A stretch of DNA of 64,000 bases from an uncultured Sphingomonas sp. (GTDB taxonomy: Bacteria; Pseudomonadota; Alphaproteobacteria; Sphingomonadales; Sphingomonadaceae): the NCBI GenBank assembly GCA_913775315.1, contig CAJYIX010000007.1, positions 1-64,000 on the forward strand, given 5' to 3'. A program made the translations under genes and the position numbers. Within the stretch, counting starts at the first letter, position 1. Each line of letters opens with the position of its first letter. The notes under the pieces were generated by a model, which was given only the letters and a program-made list of their open reading frames with translations, was not told where the DNA came from and made no database searches. Shown one piece after another: positions 27,312 through 36,233 of the stretch.

Positions 27312-28786
27312 CCGACACTCCCTTCAAGGCTGATGCCGAGCAGCTTCTGCGCTTCGACCGCGAACTCCATGGGGAGTTGCTGCAGCACTTCCTTGGCGAA
27401 GCCGTTGACGATCAAGGCGACCGCTGCTTCCTGATCCAGCCCCCGCTGCATCGCATAGAACATCTGGTCGTCGCTGATCTTCGACGTCGATGCCTCATGC
27501 TCAATCTGGGCCGAGGGATTGCGAACCTCGATATAGGGCACCGTATGCGCGCCGCACTGGTCGCCGAGGAGCAGGCTGTCGCACTGGGTGAAGTTGCGCA
27601 CGCCCTCCGCCCCCGGCGCGACGCGCACGAGGCCGCGATAGGTGTTGTCCGAGCGGCCCGCGCTGATCCCCTTCGATACGATCGTCGAGCGCGACCCCTT
27701 GCCGTTGTGGATCATCTTGGTGCCGGTATCGGCCTGCTGCCGGCCGTTGGTGACGGCGACCGAGTAGAATTCGCCGACACTGTTCTCGCCGTTCAGCACG
27801 CAGCTCGGATACTTCCAGGTGATCGCGCTGCCGGTCTCGACCTGCGTCCAGCTGACCTTGCTGTTCCTACCCTGGCAAAGCGCGCGTTTGGTGACGAAGT
27901 TGTAGATGCCGCCGACGCCGTTCTCATCGCCCGGATACCAGTTCTGGACGGTCGAATATTTGATCTCGGCATCGTCGAGCGCGACCAGTTCGACCACCGC
28001 GGCGTGGAGCTGGTTCTCGTCGCGCATCGGCGCGGTGCAGCCCTCGAGATACGAAACGTACGCGCCCTTGTCCGCGACGATCAGCGTCCGCTCGAACTGG
28101 CCGGTATTCTCGGCGTTGATGCGGAAATAGGTCGACAGCTCCATCGGGCAGCGGACACCCTCGGGAATGTAGACGAAGGTGCCGTCGGAAAAGACCGCGC
28201 AATTGAGCGTCGCGAAGTAGTTGTCGCGCATCGGCACGACCTTGCCCAGCCACTGGCGGACGAGGTCGGGATATTCGCGGATCGCCTCACTGATCGAGCG
28301 GAAGATAACGCCCGCCGCCTCCAGCTCCTTGCGGAAGGTGGTCGCAACCGAAACGCTGTCGAACACCGCGTCGACCGCGACCCGGCGTGCGCCCTCGACA
28401 CCGGCCAGCACTTCCTGCTCGGCGATCGGGATGCCCAGCTTCTCGTACGTCCGCCGGATTTCTGGATCGAGTTCGTCCAACGATGCGATCGTCTTCTTCG
28501 CCTTCGGCTCGGCGTAATAGTACGCGTCCTGATAGTCGATCGGCGGCACGTTGAGCTTGGCCCAGTCGGGCGCCTCCATCGTCTGCCACAGGCGGAAGGC
28601 CTTCAGCCGCCAGTCGAGCATCCATTCGGGCTCGTCCTTCTTGGCGCTGATGTAGCGGACGGTGTCCTCGGTCAGACCCTTGGGCGCGAACTCCTGCTCG
28701 ACCTCGGTCGCGAAGCCCCATTCGTACTTCTTGTTGGCGGCGGCCAGCGCCTCGGCGTTCTTCGGCGCGACGGCGGTATCGGTCAT
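27308..28786 (-). CDS. sufB: Fe-S assembly scaffold subunit SufB
   Basis: 492 residues, the main subunit of the SufBCD scaffold. The SufB signature runs through the second half ([20 protein letters not shown], then the [20 protein letters not shown] and [20 protein letters not shown] stretches). The ATG (28784-28786) overlaps the rrf2 stop as ATGA. Confidence 0.97.
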   Translation of the reverse strand: MTDTAVAPKNAEALAAANKKYEWGFATEVEQEFAPKGLTEDTVRYISAKKDEPEWMLDWRLKAFRLWQTMEAPDWAKLNVPPIDYQDAYYYAEPKAKKTIASLDELDPEIRRTYEKLGIPIAEQEVLAGVEGARRVAVDAVFDSVSVATTFRKELEAAGVIFRSISEAIREYPDLVRQWLGKVVPMRDNYFATLNCAVFSDGTFVYIPEGVRCPMELSTYFRINAENTGQFERTLIVADKGAYVSYLEGCTAPMRDENQLHAAVVELVALDDAEIKYSTVQNWYPGDENGVGGIYNFVTKRALCQGRNSKVSWTQVETGSAITWKYPSCVLNGENSVGEFYSVAVTNGRQQADTGTKMIHNGKGSRSTIVSKGISAGRSDNTYRGLVRVAPGAEGVRNFTQCDSLLLGDQCGAHTVPYIEVRNPSAQIEHEASTSKISDDQMFYAMQRGLDQEAAVALIVNGFAKEVLQQLPMEFAVEAQKLLGISLEGSVG

Positions 28787-29217
28787 GCTTCGGCTCCAAG
28801 ACGCGCAGGCTCATGCGCGCCGATCAGATTGCTCAGGGTGACGCCAGCGAGTGCGCCGCGGACGGCGCCGTTGACCGCGTCCCAGTGGGGGCGGACGTCG
28901 CACGACCCCTCGATCGCGCAGTCGTGGCGGCCATGCTCGACGCAGGGCGTCATCGCGATCGGCCCCTCGATCGCCTCGACGATGTCGGCCAGCGTGATCG
29001 CGGCGGGCGGGCGGGCGAGGCGAAAGCCGCCGCCGGTTCCGCGCGAGCTTTCGATGAGGCCCGCCGCCGACAGCCGACTGACGAGCTTCTGCACCGTCGG
29101 CAGCGGCAGTCCCGTCTCTGCCGCTAGCAGCGTCGCGTTGAGGCGCACCGACCCGCACTGGCGGGCGGCGGCACGCATCATCACGACGGCATAGTCGGCC
29201 TGGGCGGAAAGGCGCAT
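28783..29217 (-). CDS. Rrf2-family regulator of the suf operon
   Basis: 144 residues. The winged HTH shows in [19 protein letters not shown], followed by [13 protein letters not shown]. Three cysteines at 92, 100 and 106 ([10 protein letters not shown]...SCDV) match the Fe-S-binding spacing of IscR-type proteins, so it probably senses cluster status. It is the first gene of the operon, coupled by ATGA to sufB, and a palindrome lies just upstream (29226-29248). Confidence 0.92.
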   Translation of the reverse strand: MRLSAQADYAVVMMRAAARQCGSVRLNATLLAAETGLPLPTVQKLVSRLSAAGLIESSRGTGGGFRLARPPAAITLADIVEAIEGPIAMTPCVEHGRHDCAIEGSCDVRPHWDAVNGAVRGALAGVTLSNLIGAHEPARLGAEA

Positions 29218-29225
29218 GGGTTCCT

Positions 29226-29248
29226 AATCGGACGTTTTCGTTCCGATT
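29226..29248 (-). promoter_or_regulatory. Inverted repeat upstream of the rrf2/suf operon
   Basis: AATCGGA (29226-29232) and TCCGATT (29242-29248) are exact inverted arms with a 9-base spacer, 9 bp before the rrf2 ATG. Likely operator for autoregulation. Confidence 0.5.
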
Positions 29249-29275
29249 GCCATGTGGGCGCGCAGGCGCGGGGGG

Positions 29276-30118
29276 TCAAGCCCGATTGGGCATCGCGGGC
29301 GCCGGCGGGGCGAGTTCGTTGAACGCCGCGGGCGACAGGGTCATCGCCAGCACCGGATCCATTCGAGAGGCAAGCGTGCCCGGCGTGTGGCCGGTGAAAT
29401 GCTTGATCTCGCGGATCATGTGCGGCTGGTCGTAGAATGCCTCCGCCACCTCGCGCGCATCCGCGCCGTCAGCGAGCGCAGTGGCGGCGCGCAATGCGCG
29501 GAACTTGCGCTCCAGGAGCTTGGGCGGGGCACCGAAATAATGATTTACCAACCGTACGACCTGGCGCGAGGACAGCGGGATGGCATCGAACAGCGCCGCC
29601 ACCCGCGGCGCATCGCTGCTCGACAGCCACTGGCGTACCGATTCGCACAGGCGATGATGCTCTGGCGGGATCGGGCGCGCGCGCTCGAGCAGGAAAGGTT
29701 CGACCGCCGCCGCCATCGCGGCCACGTCGCCCAGCGTGCGCAGACGCTCGAGCAGCGCGCTTCCCGCCGGGCCGAACACCGCCTCCCCATCGGTGACGTG
29801 GTCGGCGCGCTCATGCGCCGGAACGCCGATCAGCGACGCCCAGCCCACGGGGCGGAGCGCGGCGCCGAAACAGTGGAAGGGCCCCTTTACTCGGTACGCC
29901 GCCGCACCCGTTCCCGGGCCGTTTACCATGATCGGGCATGAGGGTTCGACATGCCCTTCGGCAAAGGTCAGGTGGCCGCTGCCCTTTAGCATGAAGCGGA
30001 TCTGCCCGACGTCGGCGCGCTCGATCCCCTCGACCATGGGCTCGTCTGATCGATAGAGGTAGAAGATCGTCACCAGCGGTGCGATCGCCGGCGACGGTTG
30101 GTGGAAATCCAGCAACAT
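29276..30118 (-). CDS. AraC-family transcriptional regulator
   Basis: About 280 residues from ATG 30116-30118 (MLLDFHQPSPAIAPLVTIFY); a GTG at 30179-30181 would add 21. GGGAAG precedes the chosen start. The N-terminal two-thirds is a ligand-type domain; the C-terminal AraC DNA-binding domain shows in SSRQVVRLVNHYFGAPPKLL...AYDQ-like EAFYDQPHMIREIKHFTGHT, the second-HTH signature. Targets unknown. Confidence 0.9.
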   Translation of the reverse strand: MLLDFHQPSPAIAPLVTIFYLYRSDEPMVEGIERADVGQIRFMLKGSGHLTFAEGHVEPSCPIMVNGPGTGAAAYRVKGPFHCFGAALRPVGWASLIGVPAHERADHVTDGEAVFGPAGSALLERLRTLGDVAAMAAAVEPFLLERARPIPPEHHRLCESVRQWLSSSDAPRVAALFDAIPLSSRQVVRLVNHYFGAPPKLLERKFRALRAATALADGADAREVAEAFYDQPHMIREIKHFTGHTPGTLASRMDPVLAMTLSPAAFNELAPPAPAMPNRA

Positions 30119-30257
30119 CGAAACGCTTCCCAGTTTTGCGACGCCGCCCCCGATGCCCCCGAGAACGATTTCGCCTGCCACGGCGATGCCGGGGTCATCT
30201 GGAAAGCGAAAGGCAGAAAGCGAGGGAGGGGCCGAAAGGCCGTGTGCGCCGGGCCCA

Positions 30258-30296
30258 AAAAAAGGGAGCGGCCGCTCAGGAATGAGGGCCGCTCCT
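30258..30296 (-). terminator. Strong intrinsic terminator on the minus strand
   Basis: Stem GGAGCGGCC/GGCCGCTCC (9 bp) followed on the minus strand by seven T. It is 155 bp beyond the sodC stop, and a nearer terminator exists, so it may serve another transcript. No gene is seen in 30119-30448 (330 bp). Confidence 0.75.
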
Positions 30297-30379
30297 AGAA
30301 AAAGGCCCCTGTTAGGAACCTCTTGGGTCGCAAGGTCGCTCTAAGCGCGTGGATCGGGCCGGTCTTGTACGGATATGAC

Positions 30380-30411
30380 AAAAAGGACGTAGCCGCGAAA
30401 CGAACGCGTCC
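30380..30411 (-). terminator. Terminator after sodC
   Basis: On the minus strand GGACG...CGTCC followed by TTTTT, 38 bp after the sodC stop. Confidence 0.65.
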
Positions 30412-30448
30412 CCATCATCGTCCGTGACCTATCGATCGTTGCGCCGGA

Positions 30449-30985
30449 TCAGTTCCGCCGGAACACGCCGCAGGCGATTCGGCTGCCGCTGTTACCCGAC
30501 GGGTCTGTCCGCATGTCGTCGGGCCCCGCGTGGATCATCATTGCCGAACCATCAGCATCGAACAGTCCGTCGAACGTGCCGCCGGGCAGCGTCACCGTCA
30601 GCGTGCCCGTGCCGTCCGCGCCCACGTCTAGATTGGGCATGTCGCCCGCATGCGGCCCGGCAGGATTCTCCATGCCGTGCTTCTTCGTCATCGGGTTCCA
30701 GTGACCACCGGCAGTCTCGAATGTCGGCGCGTCGCAGCGGCCGACCGTGTGGACATGCGCGCCGTGCGCGCCGGGCGGCATGTTGCGGCCCTCGACCACG
30801 ATCTGGATGCCGTCGCTCATCGCCGTCGCGGTCGTCCGGCCCACCGACTGGCCGTTGGCCGTCATCAGGTCCGCCACCGCCGTGGGTTCGGCCGCGCCGC
30901 CGCCGCTGCCGTTCATCGTGCAGCCGCCAAGGGCAGCGCCGCCTAGGACAATCCCCGCCATCGCCAGTTTCAGTCCGCTCCGCAT
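30449..30985 (-). CDS. sodC: Cu-Zn superoxide dismutase, lipoprotein
   Basis: 178 residues. Lipobox LGGC at Cys22 after MRSGLKLAMAGIVLGGAAL: anchored in the envelope. Metal ligands: GAHVHTVGRC (His pair), GGHWNPMTKKHG...NPAGPHAGDMPN, MMIHAGPDDMRTDP, and Cys in RIACGVF for the disulfide partner. Removes superoxide outside the cytoplasm. The ATG has an AGGAGGA ribosome binding site. Confidence 0.95.
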   Translation of the reverse strand: MRSGLKLAMAGIVLGGAALGGCTMNGSGGGAAEPTAVADLMTANGQSVGRTTATAMSDGIQIVVEGRNMPPGAHGAHVHTVGRCDAPTFETAGGHWNPMTKKHGMENPAGPHAGDMPNLDVGADGTGTLTVTLPGGTFDGLFDADGSAMMIHAGPDDMRTDPSGNSGSRIACGVFRRN

Positions 30986-31049
30986 CTTGTCCTCCTGCCC
31001 GTGTTGTCAGTTTGCGAATGCGCAAGGGCCTGCCCGGTTCCGTGCCGGC

Positions 31050-31093
31050 TTGACCAGTGCCCTCGTTCGAGCGATATTCGTATCAACTGATAC
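31050..31093 (+). promoter_or_regulatory. hppD promoter with palindromic operator
   Basis: TTGACC (31050-31055), 17 bp, GATATT (31073-31078): a sigma70-type pair. The perfect palindrome GTATCAACTGATAC (31080-31093) covers the expected transcription start, the position of a repressor site. Confidence 0.7.
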
Positions 31094-31113
31094 CATCTAT
31101 GGAGGATGCCGCC

Positions 31114-32181
31114 GTGGAGCATATGGACGTCAATCCGCTGGGCCTCGACGGGTTCGAGTTCTGCGAGTTCACCTCGGCCGATCCCGACCGGATGGGCACA
31201 CAGCTTGAGGCGATGGGCTTCACTGCCTTCTCGACGCACCCAACCCGCGATGTTGTCCGCTACAAGCAGGGGCGGATCAACCTGCTCCTCAACCGCATGA
31301 GCGAGGGTCACGCCGCCGATTTCCGCGCGGCGCACGGCCCGTCGGCGTCGGGCATGGCGTTCCGGGTCGCCGATGCGAAGGCGGCTTTCGACAACGCCGT
31401 CGCGCGCGGCGCCAAGCCTGCCGACGCGTCGAAGGGCGCGCTGGGCGAAGGCTATGCGCTGGAGGGGATCGGCGGCTCGATGCTGTACCTCGTCGACCGG
31501 CACGGCGAGGCGGGCAGCCTCTATGCCGACTGGACGCCGATCGAAGGCGCCGAGGAAGCCGAGGCGGGCAATTCGGTCGGCCTCGACCTGCTCGACCATC
31601 TGACGCACAATGTCCGCCGCGGGCAGATGCGCGTCTGGTCCGAGTTCTACAATCGCATCTTCAACTTCGAAGAGCAGAAGTATTTCGACATCAAGGGCAA
31701 GGCGACCGGCCTGTTCAGCCAGGCGATGATCGCTCCCGACAAGGCGATCCGCATCCCCTTGAACGAAAGCCAGGACGAGAAGAGCCAGATCGAGGAGTTC
31801 ATCCGCGACTACAATGGCGAAGGGATCCAGCACCTCGCCTTCACCACCGACGATATCTATTCGACGGTCGAGAAGCTGCGCGACCGCGGGGTGAAGCTCC
31901 AGGACACGATCGAGACCTATTACGAGCTCGTCGACAAGCGTGTGCCCGGGCATGGCGAGGACCTCGACCGGCTGAAGTCGAACCGCATCCTCATCGACGG
32001 CAATGTCGGCGAGGAGGGCATCCTCCTTCAGATCTTCACCGAGAACCAGTTCGGCCCGATCTTCTTCGAGATCATCCAGCGGAAGGGCAACGAGGGCTTC
32101 GGCGCCGGCAATTTCCAGGCGCTGTACGAGTCGATCGAGCTGGACCAGATCCGGCGCGGCGTCATCACTGTCGACGCCTGA
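31114..32181 (+). CDS. hppD: 4-hydroxyphenylpyruvate dioxygenase
   Basis: Tyrosine degradation: 4-hydroxyphenylpyruvate to homogentisate, Fe(II)-dependent. About 355 residues from GTG 31114, set 8 bp after GGAGG (31101-31105); earlier ATGs at 31099 and 31057 lie in or before that site. VOC-fold metal ligands are in DHLTHNVRRGQMRVW, GIQHLAFTTDDIY and the C-terminal FFEIIQRKGNEGFGAGNF. Followed by hmgA. Confidence 0.95.
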   Translation: MEHMDVNPLGLDGFEFCEFTSADPDRMGTQLEAMGFTAFSTHPTRDVVRYKQGRINLLLNRMSEGHAADFRAAHGPSASGMAFRVADAKAAFDNAVARGAKPADASKGALGEGYALEGIGGSMLYLVDRHGEAGSLYADWTPIEGAEEAEAGNSVGLDLLDHLTHNVRRGQMRVWSEFYNRIFNFEEQKYFDIKGKATGLFSQAMIAPDKAIRIPLNESQDEKSQIEEFIRDYNGEGIQHLAFTTDDIYSTVEKLRDRGVKLQDTIETYYELVDKRVPGHGEDLDRLKSNRILIDGNVGEEGILLQIFTENQFGPIFFEIIQRKGNEGFGAGNFQALYESIELDQIRRGVITVDA

Positions 32182-32188
32182 TCGAAGA

Positions 32189-32276
32189 TCGAAGCGTCCG
32201 CTTCGATTTAGATGCGGCGCAAATGCGCCGCCGTCGACCGGCCGGCACGGCAGGCCGGGCATTGGGCCCGGCTTTG
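32189..32276 (+). repeat. Three hairpins between hppD and hmgA
   Basis: Perfect TCGAAGCGTCCGCTTCGA (32189-32206), perfect GCGGCGCAAATGCGCCGC (32214-32231), and GGGCCCGGCTTTGCCGGGTC further on. Could moderate the hppD/hmgA transcript ratio. Confidence 0.6.
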
Positions 32277-32316
32277 CCGGGTCCGACGCCCGGCGGGAGA
32301 GAGAACGGAGGTTGCG

Positions 32317-33609
32317 ATGAGCGAAGGTTATATCCCCGGTTTCGGCAACCACGTCTCGACCGAGGCGGTGCCCGGCGCGCTCCCGATCGGACGCAACTCG
32401 CCCCAGCGGCCCGCTTACGGCCTCTACGCCGAGCAACTCTCCGGCACCGCCTTCACCGCGCCGCGGCACGAGAACCGGCGCTCGTGGCTCTATCGCCTGC
32501 GCCCCACCGCCGAGCATCCGCCCTTCGTCCGCTACACCGGCGCGGCGAAGTTCGCGCCCGAGGCGGATCGCACCCCGCTCGCCCCCAACCGCCTGCGCTG
32601 GGACCCGCAAGCTTTACCCGACGCAGGGGAGCAGGGCGTCGACCTGATCGACGGCATGACGACGATGCTGACCAATCGCGAGCCGGCCGATCTGGAGGGT
32701 GTCGCGCTCCATATCTATGCCGCCGACCGCGACATGAACGCGCGCGTGTTCCAGAATGCCGATGGCGAGATGCTGTTCATTCCCGAGCAGGGCCGCCTGA
32801 CGCTGCTGACCGAGATGGGCCGCATCGACCTGTTGCCCGGTCAGATCGCGGTCGTGCCGCGCGGGGTTCGCTTCAGAGCGGAGCTGCCTGACGGGGTGGC
32901 GCGGGGCTATGTCGCGGAGAATTACGGCGCGCTGTTCCGCCTTCCCGATCTCGGCCCGATCGGCGCCAACGGCCTTGCCAATCCCCGCGATTTCGAGACG
33001 CCGGTTGCCTGGTTCGAGGACCGCGACGAGACGGTCGAGGTGGTTCAGAAGTTCATGGGTGCGCTGTGGACGACGACGCTCGACCACAGTCCGCTCGACG
33101 TGGTTGCGTGGCATGGCAACTTCGCGCCCTATCGATATGATCTGGCTCGGTTCAACACGATCAACACCGTCAGCTTCGACCATCCCGATCCGTCGATCTT
33201 CACCGTGCTGACCAGCCCCAGCGACGTCCCCGGCCGCGCCAACGCCGACTTCGTCATCTTCCCGCCGCGCTGGATGGTGGCGGAGGACACGTTCCGGCCG
33301 CCCTGGTTCCATCGGAACGTTATGTCGGAGGCGATGGGGCTGATCCACGGCGCCTACGATGCCAAGGCGGAGGGCTTCCGGCCCGGCGGCCTCAGCCTCC
33401 ACAACCTGATGGCCGGGCACGGTCCCGACGTGGCGACTTGGGAAAAGGCGAGCGGCGCCGACCTTCGACCGCACAAGATCGACGGCACGATGGCATTCAT
33501 GGTCGAAAGCTGCTGGCCCTATCGCCCGACCGCGCACGCGCTGGCGACGGCACAGCCCGACTACGACGCCGCATGGGCGCCGTTCTCCAAGGCGAGGCTT
33601 CCCGGATGA
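32317..33609 (+). CDS. hmgA: Homogentisate 1,2-dioxygenase
   Basis: Opens the homogentisate ring to maleylacetoacetate. 430 residues from ATG 32317 ([20 protein letters not shown]), after ACGGAGG. The Fe ligands lie in the C-terminal cupin region ([33 protein letters not shown]). The N-terminal [20 protein letters not shown] is the family signature. The stop overlaps the Rieske gene start (ATGA). Confidence 0.97.
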   Translation: MSEGYIPGFGNHVSTEAVPGALPIGRNSPQRPAYGLYAEQLSGTAFTAPRHENRRSWLYRLRPTAEHPPFVRYTGAAKFAPEADRTPLAPNRLRWDPQALPDAGEQGVDLIDGMTTMLTNREPADLEGVALHIYAADRDMNARVFQNADGEMLFIPEQGRLTLLTEMGRIDLLPGQIAVVPRGVRFRAELPDGVARGYVAENYGALFRLPDLGPIGANGLANPRDFETPVAWFEDRDETVEVVQKFMGALWTTTLDHSPLDVVAWHGNFAPYRYDLARFNTINTVSFDHPDPSIFTVLTSPSDVPGRANADFVIFPPRWMVAEDTFRPPWFHRNVMSEAMGLIHGAYDAKAEGFRPGGLSLHNLMAGHGPDVATWEKASGADLRPHKIDGTMAFMVESCWPYRPTAHALATAQPDYDAAWAPFSKARLPG

Positions 33610-33977
33610 GCGAGGCGCCCGCCGGTGCGCGCGTGTTCGCGACGCCGCCGGGCGTGACGCTCGGGCCGGTCCATCTGATCGCTGAGGGGGCGGCGCGCAA
33701 CTTCGTGCTGCAATTGCGGGCGGGCCGTTTCCACGGCTTCGTCGTGCGGCGGGGCGATGAGGTGATCGGCTATGTCGATCGCTGCCCGCATATGGGCGTG
33801 CCCTTGGCGCAGTCGCTGGATAATTATCTGACGCCCGATGGCACGAAGATCGCCTGTGCGTGGCACGGCGCGGTGTTTCGGATCGAGGATGGCGAGTGCC
33901 TGGGCGGGCCGTGTCCGAATACGCGGCTGACGCCATGGCCGGTCGCGGTCCGGGACGGCAAGATCGTTACCGCTTAA
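33606..33977 (+). CDS. Rieske [2Fe-2S] ferredoxin-like protein
   Basis: 123 residues. Cluster ligands Cys60/His62 (CPHMGVPL) and Cys84/His87 (CAWHG) fit the Rieske motif CxHx(15-47)CxxH. It starts within the hmgA stop (ATGA), so it belongs to the tyrosine-degradation unit; its partner oxygenase is not visible, and its role is inferred only. Its stop overlaps the pyrD stop region by 11 bp. Confidence 0.85.
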   Translation: MSEAPAGARVFATPPGVTLGPVHLIAEGAARNFVLQLRAGRFHGFVVRRGDEVIGYVDRCPHMGVPLAQSLDNYLTPDGTKIACAWHGAVFRIEDGECLGGPCPNTRLTPWPVAVRDGKIVTA

Positions 33978-34962
33978 GGCCGCGCACGATCTTCGCCGGC
34001 AGCCCCGGCCCATGATAGACCAGCGCCGAGTAAAGCTGCACCAGGGACGCGCCCGCATCGAGCCGTGCCTGTGCCTCCGCCGCCGAGTCGATCCCGCCCG
34101 CCGAGATAACGGGCAACTCCCCGCCCGTCGCCGCCACCGCTTCGTCCAGCATCCGGCGGGCGAGGGGTGCGAGCGGCTTGCCGGAAAGCCCGCCCATTTC
34201 GCCGGCATTGGCGGATTTCAGCGTGTCCGGCCGCGAGATCGTCGTGTTCGAAACGATCAGCGCGCCGATGCCGTGATCGATGGCTGCACGGACCACGACG
34301 TCCAGCCCCGCCCGGTCCAGATCGGGCGCGACCTTCAGGAACAGCGGCACCCGCTCGCCCGCGCCGCGCCGCGCATCGTCGCTGGCCGCGAGCAACTCGC
34401 TCAGCGCCGGCTGCGACTGCAAGTCGCGCAAGCCCGGCGTGTTGGGGCTGCTGATGTTGATCGTCACATAGTCGGCGAGCGGCGCGACCTTCGCCACCGC
34501 AGTCGCATAATCGGCGACGCGATCGACCGAATCCTTGTTGGCGCCGACATTGATGCCGAGGATGCCCGCCTTTCGCCGCGCCGCGCGGATGCGGGGCAGG
34601 GCGGCGTCGATGCCGCCATTGTTGAAGCCCATCCGGTTGACGACGCCCTCGTCCTTGACCAGCCGGAACAGTCGCGGCTGCGGATTGCCCGCTTGCGGCC
34701 GCGGCGTCAGCGTGCCGACCTCGACGAAGCCAAAGCCGAGGCCGAGGAACCCGTCGATCGCCTCCGCATCCTTGTCGACCCCGGCGGCGAGGCCCACGGG
34801 GTTCGGAAAGTCGAGGCCGGCGATGCGCACGGCCTTCGCTTTCGGCCGGACGGCGAACGGCGTTCCGGCTTTGCTCCAGGCCGACAGCCCGCGGATCGTC
34901 AGGCGATGCGCCTGCTCGGGATCGAGCGCGAACAGGGCGGGGCGATAGAGCGGGGCGGCCAT
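33967..34962 (-). CDS. pyrD: Dihydroorotate dehydrogenase (quinone)
   Basis: Pyrimidine synthesis: oxidises dihydroorotate to orotate, class 2 membrane-associated enzyme using quinone. 331 residues. The N-terminus PLYRPALFALDPEQAHRLTI is the membrane-binding class 2 extension; NISSPNTPGLRDLQ holds the catalytic Ser region; NTTISRPDTL and SAGGIDS bind FMN. Convergent with the Rieske gene. Confidence 0.96.
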   Translation of the reverse strand: MAAPLYRPALFALDPEQAHRLTIRGLSAWSKAGTPFAVRPKAKAVRIAGLDFPNPVGLAAGVDKDAEAIDGFLGLGFGFVEVGTLTPRPQAGNPQPRLFRLVKDEGVVNRMGFNNGGIDAALPRIRAARRKAGILGINVGANKDSVDRVADYATAVAKVAPLADYVTINISSPNTPGLRDLQSQPALSELLAASDDARRGAGERVPLFLKVAPDLDRAGLDVVVRAAIDHGIGALIVSNTTISRPDTLKSANAGEMGGLSGKPLAPLARRMLDEAVAATGGELPVISAGGIDSAAEAQARLDAGASLVQLYSALVYHGPGLPAKIVRGLKR

Positions 34963-35065
34963 GGCACTTGCTCTGCCAGCGGCTTCCCACGCACGCTAGG
35001 GTTGATTTGCGCGCGCGCATGGGGTTTCGGGGCGTGCGCGGTCGCGGGGACCGCAAAGGACGATG

Positions 35066-36208
35066 ATGAGCGAGCTTCAAACCCTTCAGGCCGATCTACT
35101 CGCGCGCATCGACGGCGCGGCGAGCATCGAGGCGGTCGAGGCGATCCGCGTCGAGGCGCTGGGCAAGCAGGGGCGCATCACCGCGCTTCTGAAGTCGCTG
35201 GGCGGGATGACGCCCGAAGAGCGGCTGGTCCAAGGGCCGACGATCCACGCGTTGCGCGAGGGCGTGACGGCGGCGATCGGCACGCGCAAGGCGGCGCTGG
35301 AGCGTGCGGCGCTCGACGCGAAGCTCGCGGCCGAGACGCTCGACATGACGCTCCCCGCCGATCGCACCCCGCCGGGCAGCGTCCATCCGGTTAGCCAGGT
35401 GCTCGACGAACTCGCCGAAATCTTTGCGGACCTTGGCTTTGCGGTGGCGAGCGGGCCGGAGATCGAGGACGACTGGCACAATTTCTCCGCGCTCAACATT
35501 CCGGAGACGCACCCCGCGCGGGCGATGCACGATACCTTCTATTGCGAGGAACCGAGCACGGCCGGCGGCGGGCAAAGCCCGCCGTCCGACGGCGCTGGCT
35601 TGGCCAGCGCCGCGGGCCGCGCTGCGCGGATGCTGCTGCGCACCCATACCTCGCCGGTCCAGATCCGCACGATGTTGAAGGACAAGCCGCCGATCCGCAT
35701 CATCGCGCCGGGGCGCGTCTATCGTAGCGACAGCGACGCTACGCACACGCCGATGTTCCACCAGATCGAGGGGCTGGTCATCGACCGCGGCATCACCCTC
35801 GGTCACCTGAAATGGACGCTGGAGACGTTCCTCAAGGCGTTCTTCGAGCGCGACGACATCGTCCTGCGCCTGCGCTCCAGCTACTTCCCCTTCACCGAGC
35901 CCTCGGTCGAGGTCGACGTCGGCTACTCGCTGGTGAACGGCAAGCGGGTGATCGGCGGGTCCGATGGCTGGCTGGAGGTGCTGGGCAGCGGCATGGTTCA
36001 TCGCAAGGTGATCGAGGCGTGCGGGCTCGACCCGAACGAGTGGCAGGGCTTCGCCTTCGGCACCGGCGTCGATCGGCTGGCGATGCTCAAATACGGCATG
36101 GACGACCTGCGCGCCTTCTTCGACGGCGACCTGCGCTGGCTGCGCCACTATGGCTTCGCCGCGCTCGACGTGCCGACGCTTTCGGGCGGCGTCGGCGTGC
36201 CGGCCTGA
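35066..36208 (+). CDS. pheS: Phenylalanyl-tRNA synthetase alpha subunit, with an in-frame palindromic insertion
   Basis: 380 residues from ATG 35066 (ATG 35063 possible). Class II motifs: [68 protein letters not shown]. Between DTFY and [11 protein letters not shown] there are about 20 extra residues ([20 protein letters not shown] and a little more) absent from usual PheS, encoded by two adjacent perfect DNA palindromes. Subunit pairs with PheT, directly downstream. Confidence 0.95.
   Translation: MSELQTLQADLLARIDGAASIEAVEAIRVEALGKQGRITALLKSLGGMTPEERLVQGPTIHALREGVTAAIGTRKAALERAALDAKLAAETLDMTLPADRTPPGSVHPVSQVLDELAEIFADLGFAVASGPEIEDDWHNFSALNIPETHPARAMHDTFYCEEPSTAGGGQSPPSDGAGLASAAGRAARMLLRTHTSPVQIRTMLKDKPPIRIIAPGRVYRSDSDATHTPMFHQIEGLVIDRGITLGHLKWTLETFLKAFFERDDIVLRLRSSYFPFTEPSVEVDVGYSLVNGKRVIGGSDGWLEVLGSGMVHRKVIEACGLDPNEWQGFAFGTGVDRLAMLKYGMDDLRAFFDGDLRWLRHYGFAALDVPTLSGGVGVPA
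35566..35611 (+). repeat. Two palindromes inserted in frame in pheS
   Basis: CGGCGGGC-AAA-GCCCGCCG (35566-35584) and GGCGCTGGC-TTG-GCCAGCGCC (35591-35611). Similar hairpin style to the hppD-hmgA spacer. They encode residues about 167-182 of PheS. Confidence 0.75.
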
Positions 36209-36233
36209 ACCTCATTTCGACGAAAGCTTACCC

